A stretch of 64,000 nucleotides of DNA from Allacma fusca (Eukaryota; Arthropoda; Collembola; Symphypleona; Sminthuridae), in the NCBI GenBank assembly GCA_947179485.1, contig OX359247.1, positions 56,207,131-56,271,130 on the forward strand, read 5' to 3'. Position numbers and translations under genes: made by a program. The notes under the pieces were generated by a model, which searched no databases, had not been told where the DNA came from, and was given only the letters and a program-made list of their open reading frames with translations. Shown piece by piece: positions 32,148 through 44,317 of this stretch. Position 1 is the stretch's first letter. The number at the start of each line of letters is the position of its first letter.

Positions 32148-33465
32148 TGTTGCCGAGTAAACTGTATCACATTTGTTGTTTGTATTAAATGTTTGAAAAT
32201 AATTTATGTTATAATTTTAAGATTAATTCATTGGCTAGATAATAGCTCACAGAGCGACAGAAACAGAGCTGCTTGCAGGTATCAGGTAGTACCTGAAAAA
32301 TACCCGTCGGGTCGGGTTCGGGTCGGGTTCGGGTCAGCTACAAAAAAAAGTACCTGAGGTTCGGGTCAAGTGCGGGTACATCCAGGATCCGCACCTGATA
32401 TTACAGGTCGGGTTACGATCAAGTTCGGGTTTGAAAAATATACCTGACCTCAATGTCAGGTACAGGTTCGGTACGACGAATTCAAAATACCTGAACCCGA
32501 ACTTGCAATTTCAGGTATTTTGGAAGTATTTTTTTACCTTAATAATTTAACTTTAAGTTCAAGTGAATGAAACTTTCAGGCTGATCTGAACGTTAATGTA
32601 GCTTCACATGGCTGAAAGACACGTTGTATTTAGTGATGCGTGAGAGCCGCCATATTCATTAAATTAACAAACAGTCAAACTTTGCTAATTAATTTCATGA
32701 TATAGTCTTAGCGTTGTAGCAGACATAGACATCATCGATTTGGAATCTATTTCGTGTATACTTGTGCCTTAACTTCGTTAAAATTGAAAAGCATGACGCT
32801 TATCTGCGGTCTCTTTCTAAAGCTATCACTCAGAGAATGCTTGGGGAAGCTTCAATAGCTGTTCCCATTCTCTTTGTGCTACATGTCACTTAAAATTAGT
32901 ACAAATTTTTGCATTTTCAACTTAACGTCATTTGTAAATCATATTTACTTTAATAAAGTCTTAGGATAGAACTTATGTTTATAAGTTTCCTCTGACAAAA
33001 TAATTGAAAGTCGGGTTCAGGTTCGGGTTCAAGTTCGGGTCGGGTTCAAGTTCGGGTCGGGTTTGTTTTGAGATCCGCACCTCAGGTATTTTTTCAGGTG
33101 CGGGTAGCCAAGCAATACCTGATCCAAAAATACCTGACAGGTGCGGATATTAACTCGGATCCGGAGGGCCAAGTTCGGGTCGACGAAAAAAATTAACCTG
33201 ATATTTCAGGTGCGGGTCGGGTTCAGGTGCGGATCTTGATTTTTTACTACCTGAAAGCAGCTCTGGACAGAAATGACGGAAAACGGAGAACGCTTGCTGA
33301 CACGGAGCGGAAAAGACTAAAGAATTTGTTCCTATTGATTCCTATTTGCCTTCTTTAATAAAATCACTGAAAACTACTTGCATATCCAAGCATTCAAAAT
33401 TTCACGCAATTAATACTAGCTATCGTATGTGTAAAAGGCTGTTACTCCTTGAAGTCTCAGTAACA
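32148..33465 (+). repeat. 5' LTR of the BEL/Pao element, interrupted by a hAT element
   Basis: LTR sequence at 32148-32263 and 33266-33465. The 1002-bp hAT element between them brings an 8-bp duplication. Without the insertion and one target copy the LTR is 308 bp, the same as the 3' LTR. It begins TGTTGCCGAG and ends CTCAGTAACA. Confidence 0.95.
32264..33265. mobile_element. hAT-like element inside the BEL 5' LTR, TIR CAGAGCTGCTT, TSD GACAGAAA
   Basis: Ends CAGAGCTGCTTGCAGGTA and, reverse-complemented, CAGAGCTGCTTTCAGGTA (17 of 18 match). The target duplication GACAGAAA at 32256-32263 and 33266-33273 occurs once in the uninterrupted 3' LTR (39116-39123), so the borders are proven by an empty site in the same window. 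Both edges carry TTCGGGTCGGG and TACCTGA words. It has no coding capacity. Confidence 0.97.
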
Positions 33466-33520
33466 TTAATGGTCCTTCGTAAACCGAATTGAACAGTTCT
33501 ACGGAAATAAATTCTACAAA

Positions 33521-35232
33521 ATGGATACAACTTCTGATCACCCCAATGACCTCTTTACGATCCCAATGACTAATGGTGAACCCAGACGAAGTCAAATAGT
33601 GAATAAAGGCTGCCTCCTCCTCACTACGGAGACTCAGTTAGTGTGCTGCGACAGAGCAAGACAGGGATTCATACTGGTGGAGAGGGAGAGAAGCTACTCA
33701 TGGACTTTAACTTTGTACCACCATTGAAACTCCCAGAGGAGATGGCTTCATCAATTAAAAGCGGTTCATCTGTCAGGTCGTATGCAAGCGTACGCAAGTT
33801 AAGACTCGAAGCGGAGTTGAAAGCTGCTGAAGAGATAGCTGCACTGAAAGAAAGCGTCATAGAGAAGAGGCTACAACTAGAGAAAGCAGCAATTGATGAG
33901 CAATTTGAAACTGGTAACCACAACAGTATTGTTTCTGTTGTCAACGATCAAAAGGTATCAATTTATGAAACAGATTATGAGGATAAGAAAGAAGATGTAA
34001 ATGAATGGGTTGAGTCTACTATACAAGTGCCACCAGTTAATCATTTGGCCGAGTCCTTCGCTAGAGCTTTGCAAGCAGGCGTTGCTATGGCAACCAACAA
34101 TCCCAACTTCCAGCCATCAACAACTGAGAGCAAGATTGAGAAATTTTTGGCCCGTCAGACCAACGCTCGCGATCTGCCTTCTTTCTCGGGAAAACCAGAT
34201 CAGTGGCCTAACTTCATAAGCGCATATAGACGTTCAACAGATGTGTGTGGATTTACCAAGGATGAAAATATGGCACGATTGCAGAAAAGCTTGAGCGGAC
34301 CGGCTCTTCACGCGGTGCAAGGTATGCTTATTTCACCTGAAAATCTAATGCTTGTCTTGAAGACTTTAGAGATGAGATTTGGCCGACCCGACATAGTCAT
34401 CAAAACTCTCATTGAAAAGGCTAGAAAGACTCCGGGACCCAGAGATGATAAATTAGAGATGCTGATTGAATTCTCTAATGTGGTTCAAAATCTGGTGGCA
34501 ACGATGCGAATTCTGAAAGGCACATCATACATGTTACATCCAGAATTGACTGAGGAGTTGGCATCAAAGATGCCCAGCCACTTGAAGCTAAAATGGGGAA
34601 AGTTTGTCCTAAAGCAACCCAGCCCGATCACTTTAGAACATTTTGCCAGTTGGCTCGACTTAATAGCAAATGCAGCCAGTATCACCAGCACTTTCACAGC
34701 AGAACCTGAAAACAAGAAATTTCAGAGAAATGATGTGAAAGGGAAAAAGCCAGACACTGTACTAATTGTTACTGGTGAAAGTAACAAGAATGAATCTTCA
34801 AGCAACAAGAAATGCAGCTATTGTGAGAAGTCCAATCATAATCTTGACAAATGCAATGACTGGATTAAGCTCACCGTCGACGAGAGATGGAAAGTTGTCA
34901 CTAACAAGCGACTGTGCTTTCACTGTCTACAACAATGGTGTCAACTGACGAAGCATAAAAATAAGCAAGAATGTGGAATTGATGACTGTAAGAAATTTCA
35001 TCATAAACTGTTGCATAACACTCAGCCATCAAAACCCGAATTATGTGCTCACACGAGTACTCGAAAACTGGAGATACTTCTTCGAATTCTTCCTGTTACA
35101 CTGAGTGGTCCAATAAGTAAGGTGGAAACTTACGCTCTCTTTGATGAAGCTTCAACCGTTACACTGATTGACTTAGCATTGATTCAGCAATTGGGACTGG
35201 AAGGAGAGCGTAACCCATTAAGCATCCAATAG
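33521..35232 (+). CDS. BEL/Pao gag and protease region (frame-broken)
   Basis: The frame from about 33643 to the TAG at 35230-35232 encodes a charged helical N-terminus (ELKAAEEIAALKES). A DUF1759-type capsid region follows (LPSFSGKPDQWPNFISAYRR, then LMLVLKTLEMRFGRP). Then come Cys/His zinc-knuckle-like motifs (CSYCEKSNHNLDKC, LCFHCLQQWC) and the start of a retropepsin-like domain (YALFDEASTVTLID, where the usual active-site Asp is present but the following residues are Glu-Ala). A first ATG at 33521 opens a frame offset by one base, so the N-terminus may also be broken. The TAG is in frame with the RT block downstream. Confidence 0.85.
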
Positions 35233-36714
35233 ACGAATTCCCAGACGAACCGAGACGACGATTCTCTGAATGTTTCACTGGAAATTTCTGGGACTGGTCA
35301 CAATGAGACATATAATTTAACAAATGTTCATTCTATGTCTAATTTCAATTTACCAGTTCAGTCAGTGAATTTTCCTCAACTTCGGAAGACTTGGAAGTAC
35401 CTGTCAAAGGTAAAGTTTCAGTCGCTGGTGGGAGCTAAACCGCGAATACTGATTGGCCAGGATAACTACCACCTTATAGCACCTCGAGAAATTATAGAGG
35501 GACCTCCAAATGCTCCAGTCGCTACGAAAACCAAATTAGGTTGGGTCATTCATGGGGTCAACTATCGCCGACATCAATTGGATTACACATGCGCCGTGTT
35601 CAACGCAAATGAAGATGGCGACAATTCGCTCCATAACTTGGTTAAAGACCACTTCAAGATAGAATCGTTAGGAATTTCTGCTAATGCTAAATCTATTCGT
35701 TCCAAGGAGGAGCAACGAGCCGAGATGATACTTGAATCTACAACCAAGAGAGTTGATGGACGGTGGGAGACTGGTTTGCTCTGGAAACATGACCACGTGC
35801 AGCTTCCTGAGAGTACGCAACAGGCGTTTCGCAGATTGAAATCCATAGAAAAGAAAATGGATCAGAATCCAGTTTTTGCTACTAAATACTGCGCCAAGAT
35901 GCAAGACTTTCTGGACAAAGGGTTTGCTCGTAAACTTCGTCCCGACGAACTTGCCATTAAAAGTTCAAAAATATGGTACCTTCCACATTTCGCTCATTTT
36001 AATCCAAATAAACCCGATAAACTTCGACTGATTCTAGACGCTGCATCTAAGAGCAACGGAACTTCACTAAATGAAAATCTTCTTACTGGCCCGGACTTTT
36101 ATGTACCTTTGACGTCCGTACTGTTCCATTTTCGACAGCGTAAGTTTGGATTTGGTGGCGACATTCAAGAAATGTTCCCCCAAACAAGAATTATTGAGAG
36201 CGATCTTCCAGCACAGAGGTTCCTATGGAGAGCAATGGATCGAGACAGACCACCGGACGAGATGGTTATGACCCGCATGATTTTTGGTTCAGTTTCGTCT
36301 CCATGCTCAGCTCAATTTGTCAAGAACCGTAACGCTCAGGATTTTAAGGACGACTTCCCTGAAGCGGTAGCCGCCGTTGTCTATCAACACTACATGGACG
36401 ACTATTTTGATAGTACGGATAGTATTGACGAAGCTGTAACTAAGATCAAATCGGTGATCAAAATCCATCAGAAGGGAGTATACAAAATTTGCAACTGGAC
36501 AAGCTGCTCTCCAGATGTTCTCAAAGAAATTCCCTCGGAACTTAGAGGCATTGATGACAAGGATCTAAATGGTAGTAAAAACCTTCCGACTGAAAGAGTA
36601 TTGGGTATGAGCTGGAATCCAACGGAAGATACTTTCTTTTTTGGTACAAAATTCCACAAGGTAGACAAAAGTTTACTGGATGGTACGGCAACCCGACCAA
36701 GAGGGGCATTTTGA
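35233..36714 (+). pseudogene. BEL/Pao reverse transcriptase (pol, frame-broken)
   Basis: Continues in the gag frame after the TAG. It shows the BEL-type RT: KTKLGWVIHG, LRLILDAASKSNG, the first catalytic Asp in FGGDIQEMF, and the YMDD box in QHYMDDYFDS. The frame ends at 36714 where the conserved sequence moves to a register one base back. The change falls in or next to a G or T run, so a single missing base would account for it. Confidence 0.88.
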
Positions 36715-37229
36715 CAGTGGTAATGTCAATTTATGACCCAATCGGTTTCCTTCACCCCTTGACTATTAAAGGAAAAATCCTACTTCAGGATAATTGGCGG
36801 GAGGGTATAGCCTTTGACGTTCCTTTGAGTAGTACATACACCAGTAAATGGCGCCTTTGGTTAAAAGAAGTCGAGTTAACTCTAATTGCCTTCCAGGTAC
36901 CCAGATGCTATTTTCCATTTCCAGCAGAGAATGTTAGGAAATGCTTACATGTTTTTTGTGACGCAAGTGAGAAAGCCATGGCTACCGTTGCATACATTAC
37001 TTTTGAGCAAAGCAAATCTATTTGTACCGCATTTGTTATGGCCAAATCCAGAGTTGCGCCACTGGCAGCGAAATCTATACCTAGATTGGAATTAGAGGCA
37101 GCAGTTATGGCATCAAGAATGGCTTTAACTGTACGTCAGCAGCACGACTTCCAGTTCGCCGAAACGCATTTCTGGAGTGATTCGAAGATCTGCATCTCTC
37201 TGACTCCAAGAAGTGCAAAACTTTTGTAG
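36700..37229 (+). pseudogene. BEL/Pao RNase H region (pol, frame-broken)
   Basis: Starts with the conserved SIYDPIGFLHP and PLTIKGKILLQ block that follows RT in Pao-type pol, then RNase H. The RNase H Asp is in HVFCDASEKA, the Glu in RLELEAAV and a further Asp in FWSDSKICI. The frame is lost at 37229 beside a run of T, again a one-base step back, with RNase H ending in the next register. Confidence 0.85.
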
Positions 37230-38986
37230 CGCACAGAGTTGGGGAGATTCAGGAGGCTTCGGACGCTAGTCAATGGCATTGGATACCAACCCATGAAAAC
37301 GTAGCAGATGAAGCTACTCGAGATGTCAAAGCAGTTGATGTGTGTCAAAGTAGTCGCTGGTTGAATGGGCCCCCTTTCCTGAAATTAACTTCCGACCAAT
37401 GGCCGCAAGAGAAAGGTATCCTACGAATTGAGGACTTTGATCCCGAAATTTTGGAGGTAAAGAAGGAGTTTGTCGCTGTGACGACGTTACAGCCAGAATG
37501 TGACTTTCTCAATGCTGACAATTTTTCATCCTGGAAGATATTTATACGAAAGACAGCATGGGTACTCAGATTTATTGGTAGATGTCGCAAGTTGATTTCC
37601 AGAAATACAACCCTTACAGCCATGGATATATTTTCCGCTGAGCTATTTTGGTGGAAACGATCCCAGAAAGATAGCTTTCCCGAAGAGGTAATAATGCTGA
37701 GCCAGGGAAAGCCGCTACCACAGAGCAGTCGACTTCGTTTTCTCTCTCCTTATTTGGATACATTTGGAGTGATGAGAGTGAAAGGCCGCATTGGAGAGGC
37801 AATCGAAATTACCCACTGGACTCAAAATCCTGTTATACTGGATCCAAAGCATCCATATACAACTTTGGTTGGTCAATGGTTTCATGAGGACGCAAAACAT
37901 TACGGAATGGAAGCTGTGGCCAACGAAATCAGGCAAAGATTCTGGGTACTTAATTTACGAAGTTTTATTAAGTCCATTTGGTCTAGATGTCAGGTCTGCA
38001 AAAATGCAAAAGCACAACCGCATGTCCCCGAGATGGCCCCACTTCCTGATTTCCGGGTAACAAGATATCCCCGAGCTTTTACTATAACCGGCCTCGATTA
38101 CTTTGGCCCAATGACTGTTACTGTGGGGAGGCAGAGACAATTCAGATATGGGTGTCTTTTCACATGTCTCACAACTCGAGCAGTTCACATTGAGATAGCC
38201 GAGTCCCTCACAACTGAATCTGCAATATTGGCGTTAAGGAGGTTCTGTAGCAGACGAGGAAATCCTAAAGAGATTTACTCGGATAATGGCACGAATTTTC
38301 ATGGAGCCAACAATGAGCTTCGCAAAGCCTTTCTTACTTTAGACAAGACCACAATTGAAGCAAAAATGGCTGAAAAGGGAATTCAGTGGAATTTCATACC
38401 TCCTGGAGCTCCTCATATGGGTGGTTTCTGGGAGCGTTTGGTACGAAGCGTGAAAACTGCATTGAGAGAGACATTAAAGACTCCACAAAAATCTGAAGTA
38501 TTGATGACTCTAATGGCTGAGGCAGAATTGATCATTAGTAGCAGACCACTTACGCACGTATCAATAGACCACAACGACGATGAAGCGCTTACTCCTAATC
38601 ATTTTCTCATAGGTACATCTGGGGGCTACCAACCAATGGGAAACTTCGAATACTCAAATCTAGATCTGAAAAACAGGTGGAGAATGGCTCAACATCTGGC
38701 TGATCTGTTCTGGAAAAGATGGATCAAGGAATATTTACCTTGCCTTACCAGAAGGACAAAGTGGCTCGATCCTGCAAGACCAATTCGAGTAGGCGGCATA
38801 GTCATAATTGCAGATGAACGATTGCCAAGAAATTGCTGGCCCAAGGGCATAGTGACCAGAACCATACTCGGAAAGGATGAAAAATGTAGAGTAGCCGACG
38901 TCCGCACAAAACTTGGTACCTTCCGAAGACCCGTTTCCAGGCTTTGTGTACTTGATGTACAACCCTTTGTGAGTGATGTAGCCTAG
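37230..38986 (+). pseudogene. BEL/Pao integrase and C-terminal domain (pol)
   Basis: A long open frame. The zinc-binding part has the pairs H-E-D-A-K-H and C-Q-V-C. The catalytic core has Asp in GLDYFGP, Asp in YSDNGTNFHG and Glu in GGFWERLVRSVK. A C-terminal DUF5641-like region follows (RWRMAQHLADLFWKRW, then PRNCWPKGIV and VADVRTKLGTFRRPVSRL). It stops at 38986, 21 bases before the 3' LTR. It is intact from about 37340 onward, but without the upstream frames it would not be made as a normal polyprotein. Confidence 0.9.
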
Positions 38987-39007
38987 CTAGCATCACATTG
39001 GGGAGAA

Positions 39008-39315
39008 TGTTGCCGAGTAAACTGTATCACATTTGTTGTTTGTATTAAATGTTTGAAAATAATTTATGTTATAATTTTAAGATTAATTCATTGGCTAGAT
39101 AATAGCTCACAGAGCGACAGAAATGACGGAAAACGGAGAACGCTTGCTGACACGGAGCGGAAAAGACTAAAGAATTTGTTCCTATTGATTCCTATTTGCC
39201 TTCTTTAATAAAATCACTGAAAACTACTTGCATATCCAAGCATTCATAATTTCACGCAATTAATACTAGCTATCGTATGTGTAAAAGGCTGTTACTCCTT
39301 GAAGTCTCAGTAACA
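39008..39315 (+). repeat. 3' LTR of the BEL/Pao element (308 bp)
   Basis: An uninterrupted copy beginning TGTTGCCGAG and ending CTCAGTAACA. One difference from the 5' LTR was seen (CATTCATAATTT here against CATTCAAAATTT). It provides the empty target site GACAGAAA for the hAT element in the 5' LTR. Confidence 0.95.
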
Positions 39316-39320
39316 CTTTA

Positions 39321-40305
39321 CTTAAATTAAATACGTACCTGGAACTTCAAAAATGACTTTCCTAATTTTCATTCAGGATTCGGTGGATCAACATGTACAG
39401 CTTCCAACGACTATTCCTTTAATTTCGTGTAACACGGACAAATTTACGAATCGCAGGAATTGTTTTTTTATTTTCAGCCAAAGGTGTCCAAAAGCCTACC
39501 TAGAATACTACATATTTTTTGCAGCTTTGTCTTCCCTGCATATAAACCTAAATTTTTGATCAAAAATAAATTGCCTACACATTTGCCTACATATATGCTC
39601 CTGTAATATTTCTGCCTATATTTTAGCCTATAAAGGTCTATATTTTAGCCTATAAAGGTAAATTTTTTAGACTAGAAATCATCTATGTACGTGCAATCGT
39701 AACACACGAAAAAAATCGAAATACTAAAATGTCACGTATTGGAAAAATATTTTTGAGATTTATTTCAAGGTTACATCAAATATTTGCTTGTCAAATTTGT
39801 TCATAGATTATTCAGCGTCACTTATTGCATTCAACGGGGAAAATTGCAATTTGCAATATTAACATCAATGTAAACCCATTCTATAAAATATGAGGAGCTA
39901 AACGAATTGCAATCGTTTGCGCGCATAATAATGCTTGCTTTAGTTCGGTTTTGTACTGTTAGAGGGTGACTCATAGCGTTGCACTTTAGTTTAATCAACA
40001 TACCCGACTTACAAATATGCCTATTTTTACCTTCACAAACTGCCTACCTTTTTCCTAAATAAAAAGTGAACTCTTGCAGCTCCTACATATAATATAGGAT
40101 TAATTTTAGCGGTAATTACTGCACCCTATTTTACTACCTATAGTTACTTGGATTTTGCATCCTGCCTATTTTTATCCTATACTTATATAGGTGATCATAT
40201 ATATATAATTATACACATTATATATTATAATCTGATACAATTATGTCATTTCAAAGGGTGGGTCAGTGCATTTATGAACTTATGACACAAAATGACAGAG
40301 GAGTG
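39321..40305. other. Intergenic, repeat remnants only
   Basis: AT-rich. It has a 22-bp tandem duplication near 39618-39661 (TATATTTTAGCCTATAAAGG, twice) and many TGCCTA(C/T) words between 39570 and 40190, which look like the motif-rich edge of an unrecognised repeat. No gene is seen. Confidence 0.5.
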
Positions 40306-40313
40306 ATAGGGTC

Positions 40314-41026
40314 TAGAGCTTCTGCCGGGGACAGCGACGTCCCGTCGGGACACTGGTCGGACCGGGACGGGACCAAAATAATTGTCCCCATGTCGTATTC
40401 GGGACGGGACGGGGACAAAAAAAAATCCCCATTATATTCGGGTCGGGACGGGGACAAAAAAGTCCCCACTGTATTCGGGACGGGACGAGCAAGCATAGCA
40501 GAACAAGGATAACCTTTCAGCTTTAATGCTCATGAGTAAACTATTCTGTGAACACTATTTCACCGAATGTAAGACATTCGATTTTAGGTTGTAGAAAATG
40601 AAGCTTGTTGCTCAAAAAGTTAAGGAAGAATCTTGGAGCTACGATTCTATAAATGTTTTTGGTACAAATATTTTTTGTACGAAATTTTCCTCATGTTCCT
40701 ATTTTCGGTATGAGAATGTCGACAACTGCTTTTAATAATTATCGGGACGGTACAGGAACTTTGTTCACATACCCCGATTTTTGGGACCGGGGATAATGTT
40801 TTTTAAAATTTTGGGGACGGGACGGGGAGAACGTTTTTATCCCCATGTCCCGACTTTCGGGACGGGACCGGGGACAACGTTTTTATAAATTTTTGGGGAC
40901 GGGACGGGGACATGGTTTTTGTCACCGTGTCCCAATTGTTGGGACGGGACTGGGGACAAATGTTTTGAAAAAATATCGGGACGGGACGGGGTCGGGACAA
41001 GAATTTTGTCCCCAACAGAAGCTCTA
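40314..41026. mobile_element. hAT-like element (GGGAC family), TIR TAGAGCTTCTG, TSD ATAGGGTC
   Basis: The 11-bp inverted ends TAGAGCTTCTG/CAGAAGCTCTA are perfect, and the exact 8-bp duplication ATAGGGTC is at 40306-40313 and 41027-41034. The interior consists largely of GGGACGGGAC and GGGGACAA words at both edges and an AT-rich middle. It is the largest of three copies in this window (others at 6061-6246 and 58680-58837). Open frames on both strands reflect the simple repeats. Confidence 0.93.
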
Positions 41027-41100
41027 ATAGGGTCCTATAATCGCCCTTTTTAGATGACATTTTGTACACGTTCCCTTGGTTCAGTCGCATAGCATATGAC

Positions 41101-42082
41101 CAGAGCTATGCAAACTACTTGGTCTTCGTTGACAAAATACAAAATAAAATACTTCAGGTTATATTGCTAAAATACAAATCAAAATACAATACATGGTAGG
41201 TATTTTAAAATACTCAAATACAAAATACTGTATTTTAAATACAATACTTTCCTTAAAATACCCACCTATATAATGCTCACTCTTCTCGGTTTCTAGAACA
41301 CAAACCTTTTAAAACAGCCACTTCAAAGACAAGGCAAATAAGACATGTGTAGCAACAAATTGTTCAACGGTTGCCGAATAGGTAAGTCCATTAAAATTTA
41401 TTATATTATAAATCGTTTTGAATGTTCATGAAGTACCTAGATTAATATTAAAGTTTTATTTACTAGTAATTAAATGTTTTAAAAAATTTCGAAATTATTA
41501 TTATAAAAAATAGTTATTATCTAAAAATTAAATCGAGTCGGTCTTCGGCGTATATTAAACATCGTTGTTGCATAGGCAAAATGGTCTGTGCTGTACTGTA
41601 CAAAAGCATGCACGCGTAGACCATTTCGCCTCTTCAACGACGTAATGCAGTATCGAGAACCTGAAAATGTTAGATGTAGTGAATGGATTCGTTCCAACGT
41701 ATGTCATTCCAATGCTAAAATGGAATTTGCACAGATATTTCACATCATACAAGCTGCATACAATGTCAAAATCAGAATTAATACTAGTGAAAAGTATTTT
41801 GAGCCAAATACTTTTGGCTCAAAATACATATATTCATAATAATATTCATATTTCAATATTCATATGAATATAAATAATATTCATATTTGAAATACAATTC
41901 ACATGTCATTGAAAGTAAGTAAATACCAAATACTTTTGTACTTACTGGTCCTCAAAATACTAATTGTAAGTCCAAAATACTTGCTGACTGCTCATCAACA
42001 TTGAAATACAAAATACAAAATACTTTGTGGTCTGAAAATACGTATTTTAAAATACTGTATTTGAAAATACTGCATAGCTCTG
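41101..42082. mobile_element. hAT-like element, TIR CAGAGCTATGCA, TSD CATATGAC
   Basis: The 12-bp inverted ends are perfect and the exact duplication CATATGAC is at 41093-41100 and 42083-42090. AAAATACAAAATAC words crowd both edges (41140-41260, 41930-42070). It is non-coding. Its right target copy overlaps by one base the target duplication of the next element. Confidence 0.93.
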
Positions 42083-42826
42083 CATATGACTCAGAATTAG
42101 TGTTGTCCAGTCTTGAGTGAGAGTTTGAGACTGAGTGGCAAAACGAAAAGACTGACTCTTAAAAGACTGAGACTGACTTTAAAAAGAAGGCGTTTATGAG
42201 AATGAGACTAAGTGAAACTGTTACATCCTCTCTTCTAAGTTGAAAGAGTGGATAGTCTCCGTCAGTGCTGCCCGTTCACTTTCTAGTCTAGTCAATTCTA
42301 GTCCACTACTTACTCAAGCTGTAATATTCTATTCCTATTCTATTCATATCTTCTTGTGACTTGGCTATTCTAGTCTATTCCAATTCCATCTAAGTCAACA
42401 AAATTCTAGTCTATTCCAAGTCTATTCACCTATTCACAATTCACCACAAACAAAAACAGCTTCAAGGAATGTGACGTTGCTGAGAAAGGAAAACTGCGTT
42501 TCTATGATCTTCCTGGTAAAAATAGAAAGGAAAATACATCACGCAGTTATTAGGTATATTCTTGAAGCATTATGTTTACTCAGGTAACTGAATTCAAACC
42601 AGCCATAAGCTGCTTGTACTGAATCGGAATTCTGGATTTTTAAGGTAGCAGACGTGCAATATTTGAGGGGAGGTTTTTACTTATTTTGTGATCGAACTAA
42701 GGTAAAAATCATTTTTAAATCGTTTTATACACTTTGTGAAGTCGGTTTATTATAATCCATTCCAAAGCTCTAGTGCTTTGGCAAATCATTATGCATGCCT
42801 TAAATATTTTTTATTCAATTTTGAAG

Positions 42827-44317
42827 ATGGCAGCTTTGACATATTGGCAGAGAAAGGAAAAGGCAATGAAGTTTGGTAAGGCAGATCATCGTCCTCAGGA
42901 TAAAGATGGAATGCGGTTTTTCCTATTGCATCGCAGAAGGAAGAGCTTTCATATTCAACCTCAAATAAACCCAAATCTTCATCGAATTCAGGCATGGATG
43001 CCACGACCACACTCAGTTCCAGACGGATTCCATAAGCAGATAGACATTTCCAGTGAACAGAAATTCAGACTTGTGGACTGTCCTGAATCATTTGACGTGA
43101 TGCTCGATCATTTATACGAAGTGGAAGTCTTTGCATTGGATCTGGAGTTTCATGACGATCATTCATATTTAGGTATGAAAATTATTTTTATAATTCGCAA
43201 AGAATCGTGAGAATGTACTACAAAACATGTATTTAACTAATACAATCAAACATTTTGAAATTTTAAATGCACATTATTCCAGGAATGACAAGTCTGATCC
43301 AGATAAGCACTTACTACTTCGATTTTGTTTTGGATCCGTTTGTACTGATCCAAGAGATTGAAACCCAACTAAAGGTTATATTCGAGAGTGAATATTGGAT
43401 CAAGATTATGCATGGATGCCCCAACGATGTCCGAAACCTTCAACGAGATTTCGGAATTTTCATCATTGGTGTGATTGATACACAATTAATGTTCCAGAAG
43501 TACAAATCACTCAACGCTGGAAACATGGTAAAATTCGATACTATGGCCAAGGAGTTCTACTCTAGGAATGAACTCAGTTATTTAAGTGATAACGAAAAAT
43601 CATTACTGACTTTGGCCGATTATTGTCAGCGTCCGATTCCTAATAAATTGAAGATCTATGCGCGTGCGGATGTCCACGTTCTAATTCGGGTATATTTTCA
43701 AATGAAGATTCATGTAAGTAATTATGCCATTAGAGATTTTAAGTCAAAGCAATACATACACACGTTTACAACACTAACCTTCAAATTTACAGATGACAGC
43801 GGCTGAATTTAACTCAGTAGTAGTAAGCACAAATACATTACTCTGTAAACATGGACTAACTTACGAGCCGCCAGTCACTGTCAATTTTGCTTCAAATCCT
43901 TTGGTGCACAGGGATATGAATTTCAAATCGCTATGCACCGAACAGAAAAGGATCTTGGAAGCTATTTACAATTGGCGGGAAGATTTGGCTAAGAGATTTG
44001 ATGAGAAACCGGAATACATTATTAAAACTCCGGACAAAATTGCTATCATAGCACGCCCATTAATTTCAGCGGAAGATATTCAGTTGGCTGTTCAACGTTA
44101 TTCTGAATCGTTTACCCGATGGTGGGAAGCGTTTCTTAAACTGAAAGTAAATGGGCAAATTTATTACGCCGATTTGCTAGCTACATCATGTCACAACTGC
44201 ACTATTGCTGGACATTGTGCGTGGGGATACCTAGAAGACTATTCAAAAGAACATCAGCAAAGGTATTATGCAAACCACCGTGCCTCTAAGACAATTGTAA
44301 ATAGACATCGACGATAA
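42827..44317 (+). CDS. EXOSC10/Rrp6-like 3'-5' exoribonuclease, 3 exons, 433 aa, inside a hAT element
   Basis: Exons 42827-43172, 43283-43713 and 43793-44317, with introns GTATGA...CCAG (110 bp, phase 1) and GTAAGT...TACAG (79 bp, phase 0). The joined frame is open throughout. Known family role: nuclear exosome-associated RNA trimming. Visible parts: a DEDDy exonuclease domain (about residues 95-260) with D-x-E in FALDLEFH, Asp in MHGCPNDVRNLQRDFGI, and Y-x3-D in YARAD. An HRDC domain follows (about 300-345, EQKRILEAIYNWREDLAKRF). It is much shorter than usual EXOSC10 because the N-terminal PMC2NT domain and the long tail are missing. The tail has C-H-N-C and Arg-rich runs. The start is chosen at ATG 42827 (AAGATGG); the frame is open further up. 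It lies within the TIRs of a hAT element and so is a captured, DNA-level copy. Its expression is unknown. Confidence 0.75.

Larger units (their letters stand above)
32148..39315 (+). mobile_element. BEL/Pao LTR retrotransposon, TSD CTTTA
   Basis: A full-length element flanked by the exact 5-bp duplication CTTTA (32143-32147, 39316-39320). LTRs are 308 bp once the hAT insertion in the 5' copy is set aside. They differ at one position by my reading, so the element is very young. The order is gag with DUF1759-type domain and zinc knuckles, protease, RT, RNase H, integrase and a C-terminal integrase extension (DUF5641-like), which is the BEL/Pao order. The coding region carries one in-frame stop (35230-35232) and two frame changes (near 36700 and 37222). 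A purine tract GGGGAGAA lies just before the 3' LTR. Confidence 0.95.

Noticed and set aside
32264..33265. TTCGGG repeats as telomere-like sequence
   Set aside because: They are the subterminal repeats of a hAT element with proven borders, not a chromosome end.
40314..41026. Open frames on both strands made of GRDGDKK and SPSRPEY-like repeats
   Set aside because: Translations of GGGACGGG simple words in a non-coding transposon.
42455..42531. Possible upstream exon of the exonuclease (KECDVAEKGKLRFYDLPG before GTAAAA)
   Set aside because: No alignment to the family and no matching acceptor could be argued. It lies within the subterminal part of the transposon.
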